Assembly: GCA_965276675.1 (NCBI GenBank)
Contig: OZ255624.1
Span: forward strand, 682,001 to 746,000
Direction of reading: 5' to 3'
Source of the DNA: G965276675 sp965276675
Lineage (GTDB): Bacteria; Acidobacteriota; Terriglobia; Terriglobales; Acidobacteriaceae
Length of the DNA: 64,000 nucleotides
Part shown: positions 45,000 to 54,456 of the stretch, one piece after another
Position numbering within the stretch: the first letter of the stretch is position 1
How the letters are laid out: each line of letters starts with the position of its first letter
Notes under the pieces: generated by a model
The model's input: only the letters and a program-made list of their open reading frames with translations
What the model was told of the DNA's origin: nothing
Databases searched by the model: none
Translations under genes and position numbers: made by a program

Positions 45000-45842
45000 T
45001 TATGCCCCCGAGACATACGCTGCGCCAAACTTCGCTGAAGAGGGAGTACGGAAATCCGAGATCAGCGACATTAGCGAGGTCGTGCCGCCGTCCGCGACGA
45101 TGGTTTGGCCGACAATATAGCCGGCGTCATCGGAACAAAGGAAGACCGCGAGTTTGGCGATCTCCGATTTTTCACCGGAACGGCCAAGCGGGACTTTCTC
45201 GGCGGCGACCTTGCGGGCGTCCTCCTCATTGAAGCCGGGGAGCGCATCATAATAACTTTCAACGGTGACCCAACCCGGAGCAATCGCATTGATGCGAACG
45301 CCTTTGTGGGCAATTTCCATCGCGAGAGCACGGGTGTAGGCAATGATCGCGCCCTTTGTGGCGGCATAGAGCGAATGCTCAGGCGCGCCCGAAATGCCGT
45401 GTATCGAGGAAATGTTCACCACGGCCCCACCACCTTGGTCTACCATCTCGCGGGCGATTCGCTGAGTGAGGAAGAATTGCGCGCGGACATTCACGTTAAA
45501 GAGCAGGTCGAACCATTCTGGCTTGATTTCGAAAAAGGGCTTGTTTAGGGAGATGCCCGAGTTGTTGATCAGGCAATCGATGCCGCCCAGGAAATCTACC
45601 GCATGGCTACCAAGCGCAACCGCCTGCTCTACGTCGTCGAAGTCCGCCTGGAAGACCTCGCACCGGCGCCCTATCTCTCTGATCTCGTCCCGCGCTGTGA
45701 ATGCGCCAGCCTTGGTATGCGAGTAGTGCAGGACTACGTCGGCGCCTTGCCGGGCAAATTCGAGCGCTATCTCGCGACCGAGTCCGGTGCCTGAGCCCGA
45801 TACGAGCACGCGTTTATCTTGCATCCTGGGGGCCGAGTTCAT
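45000..45842 (-). CDS. SDR family oxidoreductase
   Basis: A 280-residue classical short-chain dehydrogenase/reductase. The Rossmann glycine motif is SGSGTGLG (about 15-22), followed by NNSG, the catalytic Ser in NISSIHG and YAATK (Tyr about 158, Lys about 162), and a C-terminal VGQTIVADGGTT as in 3-oxoacyl reductase/sugar dehydrogenase relatives. The extra 25 residues after that block are not usual. It is probably a sugar or polyol dehydrogenase given the neighbours. It lies between the Rieske gene (25-base gap) and the MBL gene. Confidence 0.88.
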   Translation of the reverse strand: MNSAPRMQDKRVLVSGSGTGLGREIALEFARQGADVVLHYSHTKAGAFTARDEIREIGRRCEVFQADFDDVEQAVALGSHAVDFLGGIDCLINNSGISLNKPFFEIKPEWFDLLFNVNVRAQFFLTQRIAREMVDQGGGAVVNISSIHGISGAPEHSLYAATKGAIIAYTRALAMEIAHKGVRINAIAPGWVTVESYYDALPGFNEEDARKVAAEKVPLGRSGEKSEIAKLAVFLCSDDAGYIVGQTIVADGGTTSLMSLISDFRTPSSAKFGAAYVSGA

Positions 45843-45867
45843 GGGAATCCTTTCTGGTGATTCGCTC

Positions 45868-46230
45868 TTAGGGAAGTGTCAACTTTATCTCCGAACCTAC
45901 AACCTCGACTTTGTAAGTAGGCAGGCGACGGCGGGGATCCGCCAAGCAGCGGCCGGTCTTGATATCGAACTCCAGCGTGTGCCAGGGGCAAATAATTACC
46001 TCTCCTTCGCGCCCCCAGGTTGGTTTCCAACCGGTTGCCTCACTCGCCTCAACGGTGCCGCTTATCGATCCGCGGCAGAGCGGGCCATTCTGATGGAAGC
46101 AGTTATTGGGAAGGGCATAATAATTACCATGCACATTGAAAACGCCGATTTCGCGAGCACCCACCTGCACTACCTTGTGCTTGCCTTCGGGCACTTCATC
46201 GACGTTCGCGACCACATGCTCGGAACTCAT
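45868..46230 (-). CDS. Rieske [2Fe-2S] ferredoxin-like protein
   Basis: A 120-residue soluble Rieske protein. The cluster ligands are Cys44-x-His46 and Cys81-x2-His84 (NCFHQNGPLC, IICPWHTLEFD), with about 35 residues between them, as in ferredoxins of Rieske oxygenases and small nitrite-reductase-type proteins. No oxygenase subunit is encoded nearby, so its redox partner is unknown. Its ATG overlaps the stop of the amidohydrolase by four bases, showing tight coupling. Amidohydrolase-Rieske pairs occur in several catabolic clusters. Confidence 0.9.
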   Translation of the reverse strand: MSSEHVVANVDEVPEGKHKVVQVGAREIGVFNVHGNYYALPNNCFHQNGPLCRGSISGTVEASEATGWKPTWGREGEVIICPWHTLEFDIKTGRCLADPRRRLPTYKVEVVGSEIKLTLP

Positions 46231-47362
46231 CGGGACGCCTCCTCGATCTTGAGATAGCGCAGTGCATTCAATCCTAGAATCTTGCTTTGCGTCTCCTCAG
46301 ACACAGGTATTTGCAGGACCTTAGTGGGATGGTCAAAGTCATGATGGGGCCAGTCGGAAGCGAACATCACGGAGTCTTCCCCTCCAAACATCGAGAGCAG
46401 GGTAGCCATCTGTTGCATGTTTTCCGGCTCCTCGATGGGTTGGGTTGCGAAAAACATTTGCCGCACATAGGTGCTCGGCAGGTCTGTCAGGAAGGGCAAC
46501 TCACGGCGACGCTCCATATATTCCTTATCCATGCGCATCATGAGCCAGGGCACCCAGGCGAGCCCGGCCTCGGAGAACCCTATCTTCAATTTCGGATAGC
46601 GGGCTGGAACTCCCGTCTCCATCATGCTCAGAAGATTCGCGATCATCGAGATTCCATGAGAGACGATATGCGCCGAGAACATTGATTTAAAGCAATTCAG
46701 ATTGAATGGAAAGACAGGGAATATAGCCGTCACGCTATGCAGCATCACCGGCAACCCCGTTTCCTGGGCCGCTTCAAACACCGGGTCGTAAGAGCGGTCG
46801 CCGTAGAGAAGATCGACGCAGGCCGAGGGGAGAAAATGGCCGCGACGTTTCTATGCGAAGCGTAGCGGCGAATCTCTTCGGCGGCGATTACAGGATTTTG
46901 CGAGGGAGCTATGATCGCTCCTTTTATTCCGTTGTCTTCTGCGAGCCATTCGTCGATCAACCAACGGTTATAAGCTCGCGCCAGGGCCACTGCGTAGTCC
47001 CCATCCCGCATCGCACCCAGCAGAAGCAGGTTGTCTGGAAAGACGACGCCTGTATCGATGCGAAGCTCATTCAGATCCTCTCGCATTTGCTTCGAGGAGG
47101 TGACCACCTGGCGTCGCTCGCTCCCGCTCTGCGGAAACGGCGGGGTCCACACCGCCATCTGCGGAGCGAAAAAAGGGATGTCCAGATAACGCTCGGGAAC
47201 CTGGCTTATCAGCTCAAGCGACTTGCGCCACGGCATTTCACAATATGGCGCCAGGGCTGCGGGGCTCTCATGGGCATGCACGTCTACATCGACAACGCGT
47301 ACGCCCTCCCGCATCTTCTTCGGGGCTCGACCTTCCAGAGTGCTACTTGTTGTGTGAGACAA
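46227..47362 (-). pseudogene. Amidohydrolase (PF04909 type) with one frameshift
   Basis: A metal-dependent amidohydrolase of the ACMSD/2-hydroxy-acid decarboxylase/lactonase group. The N-terminal part has the HxH pair (VDVDVHAHESP). The C-terminal part has LPVMLHS, KLKIGFSEAGLAWVPW and FASDWPHHDFDHP with the catalytic Asp. The halves lie in two frames: NVAAIF must be joined to LPSACVDLLYGDRSYDPVFE by adding one T in the T4 run (A4 at about 46833-46836 on the plus strand). The span of 1136 bases is one short of a multiple of three, so a single lost base explains it. A TTG at 47362 with GAGAGGA upstream is the likely start; ATG 47314 is the alternative. Confidence 0.8.
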
Positions 47363-47760
47363 GGGCGTCCTCTCGCTTTCTGAGATTCCGGGAACGACAC
47401 GTATCGTCTGCAAAGTCCCGTACACGTTGGCGCAAACGCTGCAATGAACGCAGACAGGGACTATCAGCCGAACAGTACTCCTCACCAACCTGTCGGAAGC
47501 GCTCTGTTCAATCCACCGAACGGGTTCTATCACGACGGAATATTGATTCTCACGGACGATGCCACTTCGCCGCCAGCCCTTCTGAGAAGACCTTCTCGCT
47601 CAAGAGCGGATTCGAATCAGGGAAGGCGCATGTTCCTGGACTTTCGCCCTCAAGCTAGGCTGCTTCGGGAACGAATTCTGAGATCAGGTCACTGGACGAC
47701 TAAGGTGATTTGTCTGGCAGCCGAACACAATCGCTTGCCAGCGGAAGAGGGAGTATCCGA
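47363..47760. other. Gap upstream of the amidohydrolase operon
   Basis: About 400 bases between the amidohydrolase start and the rhaT fragment. It should hold the operon promoter unless the operon was driven from rhaT or beyond. No gene or clear operator is visible. Confidence 0.4.
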
Positions 47761-48006
47761 TTAGTGGTTTCCATAAGTAATCGCGAGCGTAGCTCCCGCC
47801 AGAAGAGACAAGCCCACCCACAATGCGGATCTTGAAAGCAGGTAGACACCCTTCCATGCGCCCGTGGTCTAACCCGATATATTTGCGGTAAGAATGATAC
47901 ATATCTGATAAATGCTCCATCCGATCAAAGCCCCAAGTATTCCTAGCAAGGTAGTGGCTGTTCAATAGGCGGCGACCGACCCCATCCACAAGACGCCCAT
48001 GATCGT
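47761..48006 (-). pseudogene. RhaT-like L-rhamnose/H+ symporter, C-terminal remnant
   Basis: Read in a single minus frame, the sequence is IMGVLWMGSVAAY-stop-TATTLLGILGALIGWSIYQI, then CIILTANISG-stop-TTGAWKG and LAGATLAITYGNH. These are the last three helices of RhaT, the L-rhamnose-proton symporter. Two in-frame stops (TGA, TAG) lie within the helices and everything upstream is missing. The remnant points toward the amidohydrolase operon, so a rhamnose or similar deoxysugar may have been the original cargo. Confidence 0.75.
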
Positions 48007-48074
48007 TCCTTCTGGAAAGGGAATGATCTCGCAAGCTTCGCCAACAGCGCGAAGGCTGCGATCGGGATCGCGCG

Positions 48075-49298
48075 GTGCTGCTGAACAATCTTAGCCGGTG
48101 GAATCAACCTAGCGTGGCAAGCAGCGCGAATGTTGACTTCCTCTATATGGAGCTCTGGTCTGAATCACAGAACTATGTGGACCTGAATAAAGCTACGAAA
48201 GAGGCCAGATCTTCCGTTTCAAAACCAATCGTCTTCCCTGCCTACATGAATACGACATACGCCAGCAACAATTACAGTTGCACGACCTGTACCTTGGATG
48301 AGGCTTCGGTCCGTCTGGTCGATGATTCGATGCTGGCCGCCAGCGGAATTCACCTTGAAATGGGAGACATCGACAAGATGATCTCAAATATTTATTGGCC
48401 TGGACCAATGCTGCAGATGTCGCCTTCCCTGCAGGAAGCCGATCTGGACATCGCCAATTTTGCGGTAGCTTATGAAAATCTGCTTCGGGATGGTGTCACT
48501 GATGCGCCCAACGCAGTGAGCCTGACCGGAGCACCCACGAGTACTGCCGGAAATGCCGGCACGGTCTGGATGCTTCCAAAGGCGAAAGCAGGATTCCAGA
48601 TCCTCAATCTCATCAATCTCGCCGGCAACACTTCGACAATCTGGAGAGACGAGAATGCAACCTATGTCGCACCGCCCCAGTACAACAATCTCAGCGTGAA
48701 GTTCTATTACACCGGCACCATCGTCCCCGGCACCTCTCGGCTGATGGTTGCCAGCCCGGACTACCAGCACGGGCAATCGACTCAGCTCAACTACACAGCC
48801 GGCGCAGACAGCCTGGGAACATATGTCCAGTTCACGTTGCCTCAACTCGTCTACTGGGATCTCATCTATTTGGAGACTTCGCAAGTCTCAGGACAGGACT
48901 ACAACATTAATCCCTTCACGCAAGTGGAAGCGGAAACCTACAACAACTCCAGCATGGGCGGCATCGGGGTCCTAGACTCTACCGATTACAACCTCGGAGA
49001 ACTTGTCGGAAACGCTTGCTGCAGCCGGTGGGTTGAGTATGAAAATGTAGATTTCGCTGGCGGCTCCGGAGGCGTGCAGGTGCGAGTGGCCAAGGCCGTT
49101 GGAGGGTCTATGGAGTTCCACGTGGACAGCCCGACGGGGCCATTGATCGCAAGCGGAACGGTTCCCAACACTGGTGATTGGCAGACATGGACAACTGCGT
49201 CATTCCCTGTAAGTGGAGCAAGTGGCGTACACGATCTGTACATGGTCTTTCCCGGAGCGGCCGCTGTTAATGTCAACTTCTTCCAGTTTTCGCAGTGA
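48075..49298 (+). pseudogene. GH66 dextranase-like enzyme fragment with CBM6
   Basis: A 407-codon frame with the C-terminal part of a GH66 enzyme (dextranase or cycloisomaltooligosaccharide synthase type). It opens abruptly at a GTG inside the barrel (NVDFLYMELWSES, PIVFPAYMNTTYAS, ASGIHLEMGDID, FAVAYENLLRDGVTDAP), continues through the beta-sandwich and ends with a CBM6 module (about 280-407: QVEAETYNNSSMGGIGVLDS). The signal peptide and most of the catalytic barrel are absent, and a stop lies in frame about 50 bases upstream of the GTG. I treat it as a truncated gene, with its left border close to the broken rhaT end. Confidence 0.75.
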
Positions 49299-49334
49299 CG
49301 GGGAGGCATCGCGTTTTCCCCTGTTGAAAAACGT

Positions 49335-50227
49335 TTAGGAAACTTTGTTGTACTGGCCGATCCATGTGCTCATTCCCGAGCCCAGATTCATGATCGACAT
49401 CGCGGCTCGTGATGGTTATGTGCCAGCCGATTCGATCTGCGATGCAACCCCAAAGCAGATTGAACACGACGTTGGCTGCGAATTCTGATGTGGTTACGAT
49501 TGTAGCGACAATGCCGCCAAGGCCTACCTTCGGGCGCTTCCAAACTATCGATACACTGGAAAGGAGAAGCGCTAATGAGTTCTGCCCGCTGGTGGAAAGC
49601 GGTTTCGATCCGGTTTTTCGCCAATGCCCAACATAGTGATGAGGCCACCTACAAGCACTAAGGCAACAGATGCCCACAGAGTTTATAGAACCCGAGATGG
49701 GGAACCGAGTAACTGGCGAAAAGGGCTCCAAGCGTTGGCAGACCACCAGTCCTCGCGACCAAACCAACCTACTGCTGTTCCGAGATAGCGCTGCGGCGTG
49801 ACAGCAGTGACCATACGAGGAAGCCGTATGCGAAGAGAGGATACCCGAAGCCCCGCAATGCATAGCTGATTAGGATGGTGGAGTAGTTAGCATGTGTTAT
49901 GCCGGCCGACAGAAACGGTATCTCGAATGCAAGCCAGATCATAAATCCTGCCCACATTACCTTTCTGAGTCCAAAGATATCGGAGAGCGCACCACTCAGC
50001 CAAGAGGAAAGCGGCGGCGGTAATGCCGTAGGCTGTGAAGGCCAGTGCTACCTGGGAGGCCGAGAAGTGAAGGTCAAAGAGTAGGGGAGATAAAATCCTG
50101 CTTCAACTCCATCACCAATCATAAACAAGAGCAAGCCCATATAACCGATCGCCAACTCAGGGTGCATTCCCATCCATTCGATGAAACCGGCTCTAACATT
50201 CGTTAGGGGCTGAACGGGACTAGACAT
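49335..50227 (-). pseudogene. MFS transporter, polyol-permease-like, degenerate
   Basis: From ATG 50227 the minus strand reads SSPVQPLTNVRAGFIEWMGM, HPELAIGYMGLLLFMIGDGV, then breaks. Further pieces in changing frames are MWAGFMIWLAFEIPFLSAGI, ALRGFGYPLFAYGFLVW, VTAVTPQRYLGTAVGWF, LWASVALVLVGGLITMLGIG, SSVSIVWKRPKVGLGGIVAT, and WGCIADRIGWHITIT. Together they give nearly a whole 12-helix transporter of the polyol permease group, but with several frameshifts and deletions. It is dead cargo of the island. Confidence 0.78.
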
Positions 50228-50675
50228 CGGTAACTCCTGATTGCAAAATGATTTCTTAATGCGGATAAAAGAGATTGCTATCAGCGATCAAGACAGCAGG
50301 AAGCCTCGCAGAAGCTGAACACGGCTTCCGACAGATCTCGCATGCAGGTAAAGCCTGCGTTTGCGACCCAATGGCTCGAAAGCGGGACACATCATCCGCT
50401 GCACGTACATGACTACTGACGGCGAGAGTCCTAACTAGGCATCACGAGGAATCGAAGTGCATCAACAGGTCTGGTGTGACACAAAAGATGGGCATATAGT
50501 CATCTGAGACACTAAGCTCGCAACCGACAAAAACAGACAGCGTTAGAGCATGCATAAATCACGTGAGGTTAGGACAGCCATTCTGATTGCGGTTACGGAT
50601 TACATAACCGCCGGATGCGACCGGTTCCCACGAAAGTGCGCGGTTGCATAGATGCATGCCTTAATATGGTGAAAC
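50228..50675. other. Right flank of the island, no recognised gene
   Basis: About 450 bases between the MFS relic and attR. No motif or structured RNA is evident. This region may have held the promoter of the transporter gene. Confidence 0.45.
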
Positions 50676-50705
50676 TCGTAGGTTCAAATCCAGCAGCGCC
50701 CACCA
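50676..50705 (+). repeat. attR: second copy of the tRNA-Val 3' end
   Basis: Thirty bases match 38103-38132 at 29 positions, ending with the encoded CCA. The single change (A for T at 50692) breaks one T-stem pair, and the upstream half of the tRNA is missing, so this is not a tRNA gene. It marks the right border of the island. Confidence 0.85.
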
Positions 50706-50801
50706 AACGATCTTCCACATCCAGAGCATAGCCTGAGCGATGACACGGCAAAGCTGAGCGGAGTCTCCCCCCTAGCGTCCATCCTGCTGTTTTCGGCGCT
50801 G

Positions 50802-52382
50802 GTGGCGGTCTTTTGCGCTTGGGTTCTGTGGCTGCCGGTCTTTCCTTCTCAGGATGGGCCGATGCACCTTTACTACGCTTCGGTCTTTGGCCAACTGCTC
50901 GGCCACCCCGCGCCGTTATACGAGCAGTATTATGCGATTCGGCACCTGGTAACGCCGTATTGCCTCCACTACTACCTGCTGATTGCGCTGATGCACCTTG
51001 TCCGTCCGGAGATGGCGGACAAGCTGGTCGTCTGCCTGATTCTGGTGCTGTTTTCGTTCGGATTTCGGTCGATCGCCACTGCTGTTGGTAGTGCAGGGCG
51101 GGTACTGTCGCTGTTTGTGCTGGGAGTCGTGCTGAATTGGCCGCTGATGATGGGCTTTGAGAACTACTGCCTGGCGTTGAGCCTGGCGCTTTGGGCTTTG
51201 GGGCTGTGGACGCGGTGTCGGGGGTTGGCGGCGATGAGGTGGCGCGTCGGGTTTGTCGGCCTGGTGGTGTTGATCGCGCTGACGCACCCGGTGGCCTTGT
51301 TAGTGGCACTGGCGTTTTGCGGACTGGATCTTGCGTTGCGGGTCGGAGCTGGCGCCTTCGCTGGGACGGGCGAACGCCGCCTGCCGCTGAACTGGCTGTC
51401 TGACCTGGTGACGTACCTTTTTGCCTGCGGTCCGCTGGCGTTTATCTTTGCCTTTACGGACCGGAGCCGCGGGACCGGTGATCCCTTCCACAGTTGGAGC
51501 ATTCCCCACCGGTATTTCTACTTCGCGAGCTTGCATGGACTTTCGTTCGTGAGTGGGGGTGGTGCTGCGGCCATTCTGTACCGGACGGCGTTGTCCCTGG
51601 TGCTGGGAGCGGCTTTAACGGGTGGATTGTGGGCGTGCTGGCGTACTTCCTGGCGTGATAGGGAGAGCTGGCGCACTTGGTCGGTTTCGGCAACGTGGCT
51701 GGTCTTTACGCTGCTCGTGGTGTTACTGCTGCCGTGGGTTCCGGAAAAGGTGAACGGGTCGTATAACTTCGCGGTGCGGATGGAAGTGCTGGCGTGGATT
51801 GGGGCGCTGGCGGCCGCGAGCGCCTGCGGGCCGCTGCGGCGCAAAACCCAGAGCGCGCTAGCGGCGGTGGCAATGGTTTTTGCACTTGCGGTGCTGGTGC
51901 TGGCGCAATCGCGGCTGGAGACCCCAGCTCGGCGAGTGGCTATGCTGCTGCACCAGCCATTCACTTTGGGGGTGCAGGCGGGGCTGTTGCTTCCGGCTAC
52001 GGACGCTTTTGAGACGGAAGATGCGTCGCTTGCCTTCTCGCCCTACTACTGGGCGGGCGCGCACTACTTCCGGCAGAATGGAGCCGTGATGCTGAACTCG
52101 CCATGGCTGGACTCGAGCATTCTGCCGCTGCGGGCACAACCGGGTCTATTGCCGGACCGGGTGAACTTTGAACACCTGGGGATACCTTGGGGGCTGCGCC
52201 AAGATTTTGAAAGCTCTGCAGCGTTGCGGGAATTCCTTCTGCCGCAAACCCAAGCGATCTTTTTTGTGGACCCGCGCGGGAGCCTGACGGCGGCTTCGCG
52301 GGACGAGGTGCTCGCGCTTTCGCCAGCCGCGGCATGGGATTGCGAGCGCGGTGAGTGGTACACGGTCTGCCGCAAGCGGTAG
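50802..52382 (+). CDS. Polytopic membrane protein, glycosyltransferase-like
   Basis: A protein of about 526 residues with some ten hydrophobic helices, rich in Trp and Leu. A large loop after the first helix contains FPSQDGPMHLYYASVFGQLL, an acidic DGPxH motif like the DDxxH loops of GT-C enzymes. I do not recognise the family with certainty. The GTG at 50802 is the first standard start codon, but it falls inside the first membrane helix, and the frame is open back to attR with ILLFSALV just upstream. A CTG near 50733 or 50754 may be the true start, or the start was lost when the island inserted. Confidence 0.65.
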   Translation: MAVFCAWVLWLPVFPSQDGPMHLYYASVFGQLLGHPAPLYEQYYAIRHLVTPYCLHYYLLIALMHLVRPEMADKLVVCLILVLFSFGFRSIATAVGSAGRVLSLFVLGVVLNWPLMMGFENYCLALSLALWALGLWTRCRGLAAMRWRVGFVGLVVLIALTHPVALLVALAFCGLDLALRVGAGAFAGTGERRLPLNWLSDLVTYLFACGPLAFIFAFTDRSRGTGDPFHSWSIPHRYFYFASLHGLSFVSGGGAAAILYRTALSLVLGAALTGGLWACWRTSWRDRESWRTWSVSATWLVFTLLVVLLLPWVPEKVNGSYNFAVRMEVLAWIGALAAASACGPLRRKTQSALAAVAMVFALAVLVLAQSRLETPARRVAMLLHQPFTLGVQAGLLLPATDAFETEDASLAFSPYYWAGAHYFRQNGAVMLNSPWLDSSILPLRAQPGLLPDRVNFEHLGIPWGLRQDFESSAALREFLLPQTQAIFFVDPRGSLTAASRDEVLALSPAAAWDCERGEWYTVCRKR

Positions 52383-52403
52383 CGATTACCGGTTGTAGAG
52401 TTG

Positions 52404-54431
52404 ATGGGCGTTGAGAGCTCCCGGACCCGGGTCAACCGAAAGGCCGGTGTCAACCCGCTCCGGTTTCCAGTATTCTCGGGAGCACGAGAGGTTCTAGCGA
52501 GCGTGGCATTGCGGCGGGCAGTTTGGGTACGGTGGTTGCTGGTTGGGGTAGTGGTAAGTGCGTCTCTGGCGCAGGGTCAGAGCCATGTGGCGGCGGACGA
52601 TGCGCTGCAGGCCCCGGCGGGTGCGCCGCAGACGCCGGCGAGCACTCAGGATGCAGCGCAGGCGGGGGGCATGCAGGCTGGCGGCGTGAATACTGGCGGC
52701 AGCCATGCCGCGGTGCTGGATGCGGAGAAGCGGCCGATTACTGCGGGCGGCTTTGTCGACTCCGGGCCGGTGATCTTCCAGAACATCGCTGAGCGGGCGG
52801 GGCTTTCCAAGTGGAAGTACACCAGCGGCACGCCGGAGAAGCAGTTCATTCTGGAGACGCCTGGGTCCGGGGTTGGCCTGCTCGACTACGACAATGATGG
52901 CTGGCTGGACATTTACATGGTCAACGGTTCGACCTACGAGGCGCTTGCCGGGAAGGGGCCGGCACCCCACGCGGCGCTCTTCCATAACAACCACGACGGG
53001 ACTTTTACCGATGTTGCGGCCAAGGCGGGCGTGACAAATGAGCGGTGGGGTTTTGGCGTTGCGGTAGGCGACTACGATAACGACGGCTGGCCAGACCTGT
53101 ACGTCACCAACTATGGCAAGAACCGGCTCTACCACAACAATCACGACGGCACCTTCACCGACGTGGCGGAGAAGGCCGGGGTAACCGTGGGTGGCTGGTC
53201 AACCGGCGCGACCTTTGGCGACTACGACGGCGATGGCCGGCTGGACATCTTTGTGCCGGGCTATGTGCATTACGACAACAACCAGCCGCCAACTCCTGGC
53301 GAGTCTTCGTCGCTTGCCAAGAACTTCTGTCAGTTTCGCGGCACGCCCGTGATGTGTGGACCGCGCGGATTGAAGGGCGAACGCGATCATCTATTTCGTA
53401 ACAATGGCGATGGCACATTCACGGATACCAGCGATAAGGCGGGTGTGGCGGACGCGAATGGCTACTACGGGCTGAGCAGTGTGTTCGTCGATCTGAACAA
53501 TGACGGCAAGTTAGACCTGGTCGTAGCGGACGACTCGACACCGAACTACGTGTATCTGAACAAGGGCAATGGCACCTTTGAAGATGCAAGCTATGCGTCG
53601 GGTTACGCGCTGAACGAGAACGGGCGTGAGACGGCATCGATGGGCATTGCGGTTGGCGACTACCAGAATAATGGGCGCATCGATCTGTTCAATACGACCT
53701 TCTCCGACGACTACGATGTCCTCTATCACAACGATGGGGACGCGAACTTTACTGACGTGAGTTACCAGGCGGGGGTCGCCGAGGTGACGATTCCATTTCT
53801 GGGCTGGGGCGACGGCTTCGTCGACTACGACAACGATGGTTGGAAGGATCTGTTCATTTCAAACGGGCACGTCTATCCATCGGTCGACAAGAATGAGTGG
53901 GGCACGACCTTTGGTGAGCGGCCTCTGCTCTTTCATAACACTAAGGGGCAAAAGTTCGAGCTGGTGCCGCCGGTGAAGGGGACTGGCCTGGCGGTGGTAA
54001 AGCCGGGGCGCGGCGCAGCGATCGGCGACTTGTTCAACGACGGCAAGATGGATGTCGTGATCAACAACATGGACAGCAGCCCGACGCTGCTGAAGAACGT
54101 CGATCCGGACCATCATCACTGGGTGGCGCTCAAGCTAATTGGTGGCCCGAAGAGTCCACGGGACGCGGTAGGCGCGACGGTGTATGTATCGACAGCGGGC
54201 GGCATGCGCCAGCGGATGGATGTGTTGAGCGGCGGTAGTTACGCTTCGTCGAATGACCAGCGCGTGCACTTCGGACTGGGCGATGCAATAGCAGTCGAAG
54301 GTGTTGAGATCCACTGGCCGAGCGGCGTGGTGGAGAAGCTCAGCTTGCCGGGCGTAGACAGGATCTACACCGTGGAAGAGGGTAAGGGCCTAGCCGCCCA
54401 GGGAGCAGGCGGGCGGGGAAAGGCGAAGTAG
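52404..54431 (+). CDS. CRTAC1/ASPIC-UnbV FG-GAP repeat protein
   Basis: A 675-residue exported protein. A hydrophobic segment (about 40-60, WVRWLLVGVVVSASLAQG) is followed by an Ala/Gln-rich linker and a seven-bladed VCBS/FG-GAP propeller with calcium loops such as LLDYDNDGWLDIYMVNG, VGDYDNDGWPDLYVTNYG and FGDYDGDGRLDIFVPGY. The end is an ASPIC/UnbV domain (about 590-665: GGSYASSNDQRVHFGLGD, VEIHWPSGVVEKL). The family is abundant in Acidobacteria and of unknown function, perhaps carbohydrate or protein binding. It begins 21 bases after the membrane-protein gene, so the two are likely co-transcribed. Confidence 0.88.
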   Translation: MGVESSRTRVNRKAGVNPLRFPVFSGAREVLASVALRRAVWVRWLLVGVVVSASLAQGQSHVAADDALQAPAGAPQTPASTQDAAQAGGMQAGGVNTGGSHAAVLDAEKRPITAGGFVDSGPVIFQNIAERAGLSKWKYTSGTPEKQFILETPGSGVGLLDYDNDGWLDIYMVNGSTYEALAGKGPAPHAALFHNNHDGTFTDVAAKAGVTNERWGFGVAVGDYDNDGWPDLYVTNYGKNRLYHNNHDGTFTDVAEKAGVTVGGWSTGATFGDYDGDGRLDIFVPGYVHYDNNQPPTPGESSSLAKNFCQFRGTPVMCGPRGLKGERDHLFRNNGDGTFTDTSDKAGVADANGYYGLSSVFVDLNNDGKLDLVVADDSTPNYVYLNKGNGTFEDASYASGYALNENGRETASMGIAVGDYQNNGRIDLFNTTFSDDYDVLYHNDGDANFTDVSYQAGVAEVTIPFLGWGDGFVDYDNDGWKDLFISNGHVYPSVDKNEWGTTFGERPLLFHNTKGQKFELVPPVKGTGLAVVKPGRGAAIGDLFNDGKMDVVINNMDSSPTLLKNVDPDHHHWVALKLIGGPKSPRDAVGATVYVSTAGGMRQRMDVLSGGSYASSNDQRVHFGLGDAIAVEGVEIHWPSGVVEKLSLPGVDRIYTVEEGKGLAAQGAGGRGKAK

Positions 54432-54456
54432 CCGCGCGCGCTTTCGAACCGACTTT

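Noticed and set aside
50640..50705. Second tRNA-Val gene
   Set aside because: Only the 3' end is present; the acceptor 5' strand, D arm and anticodon arm are absent and one T-stem pair is broken.
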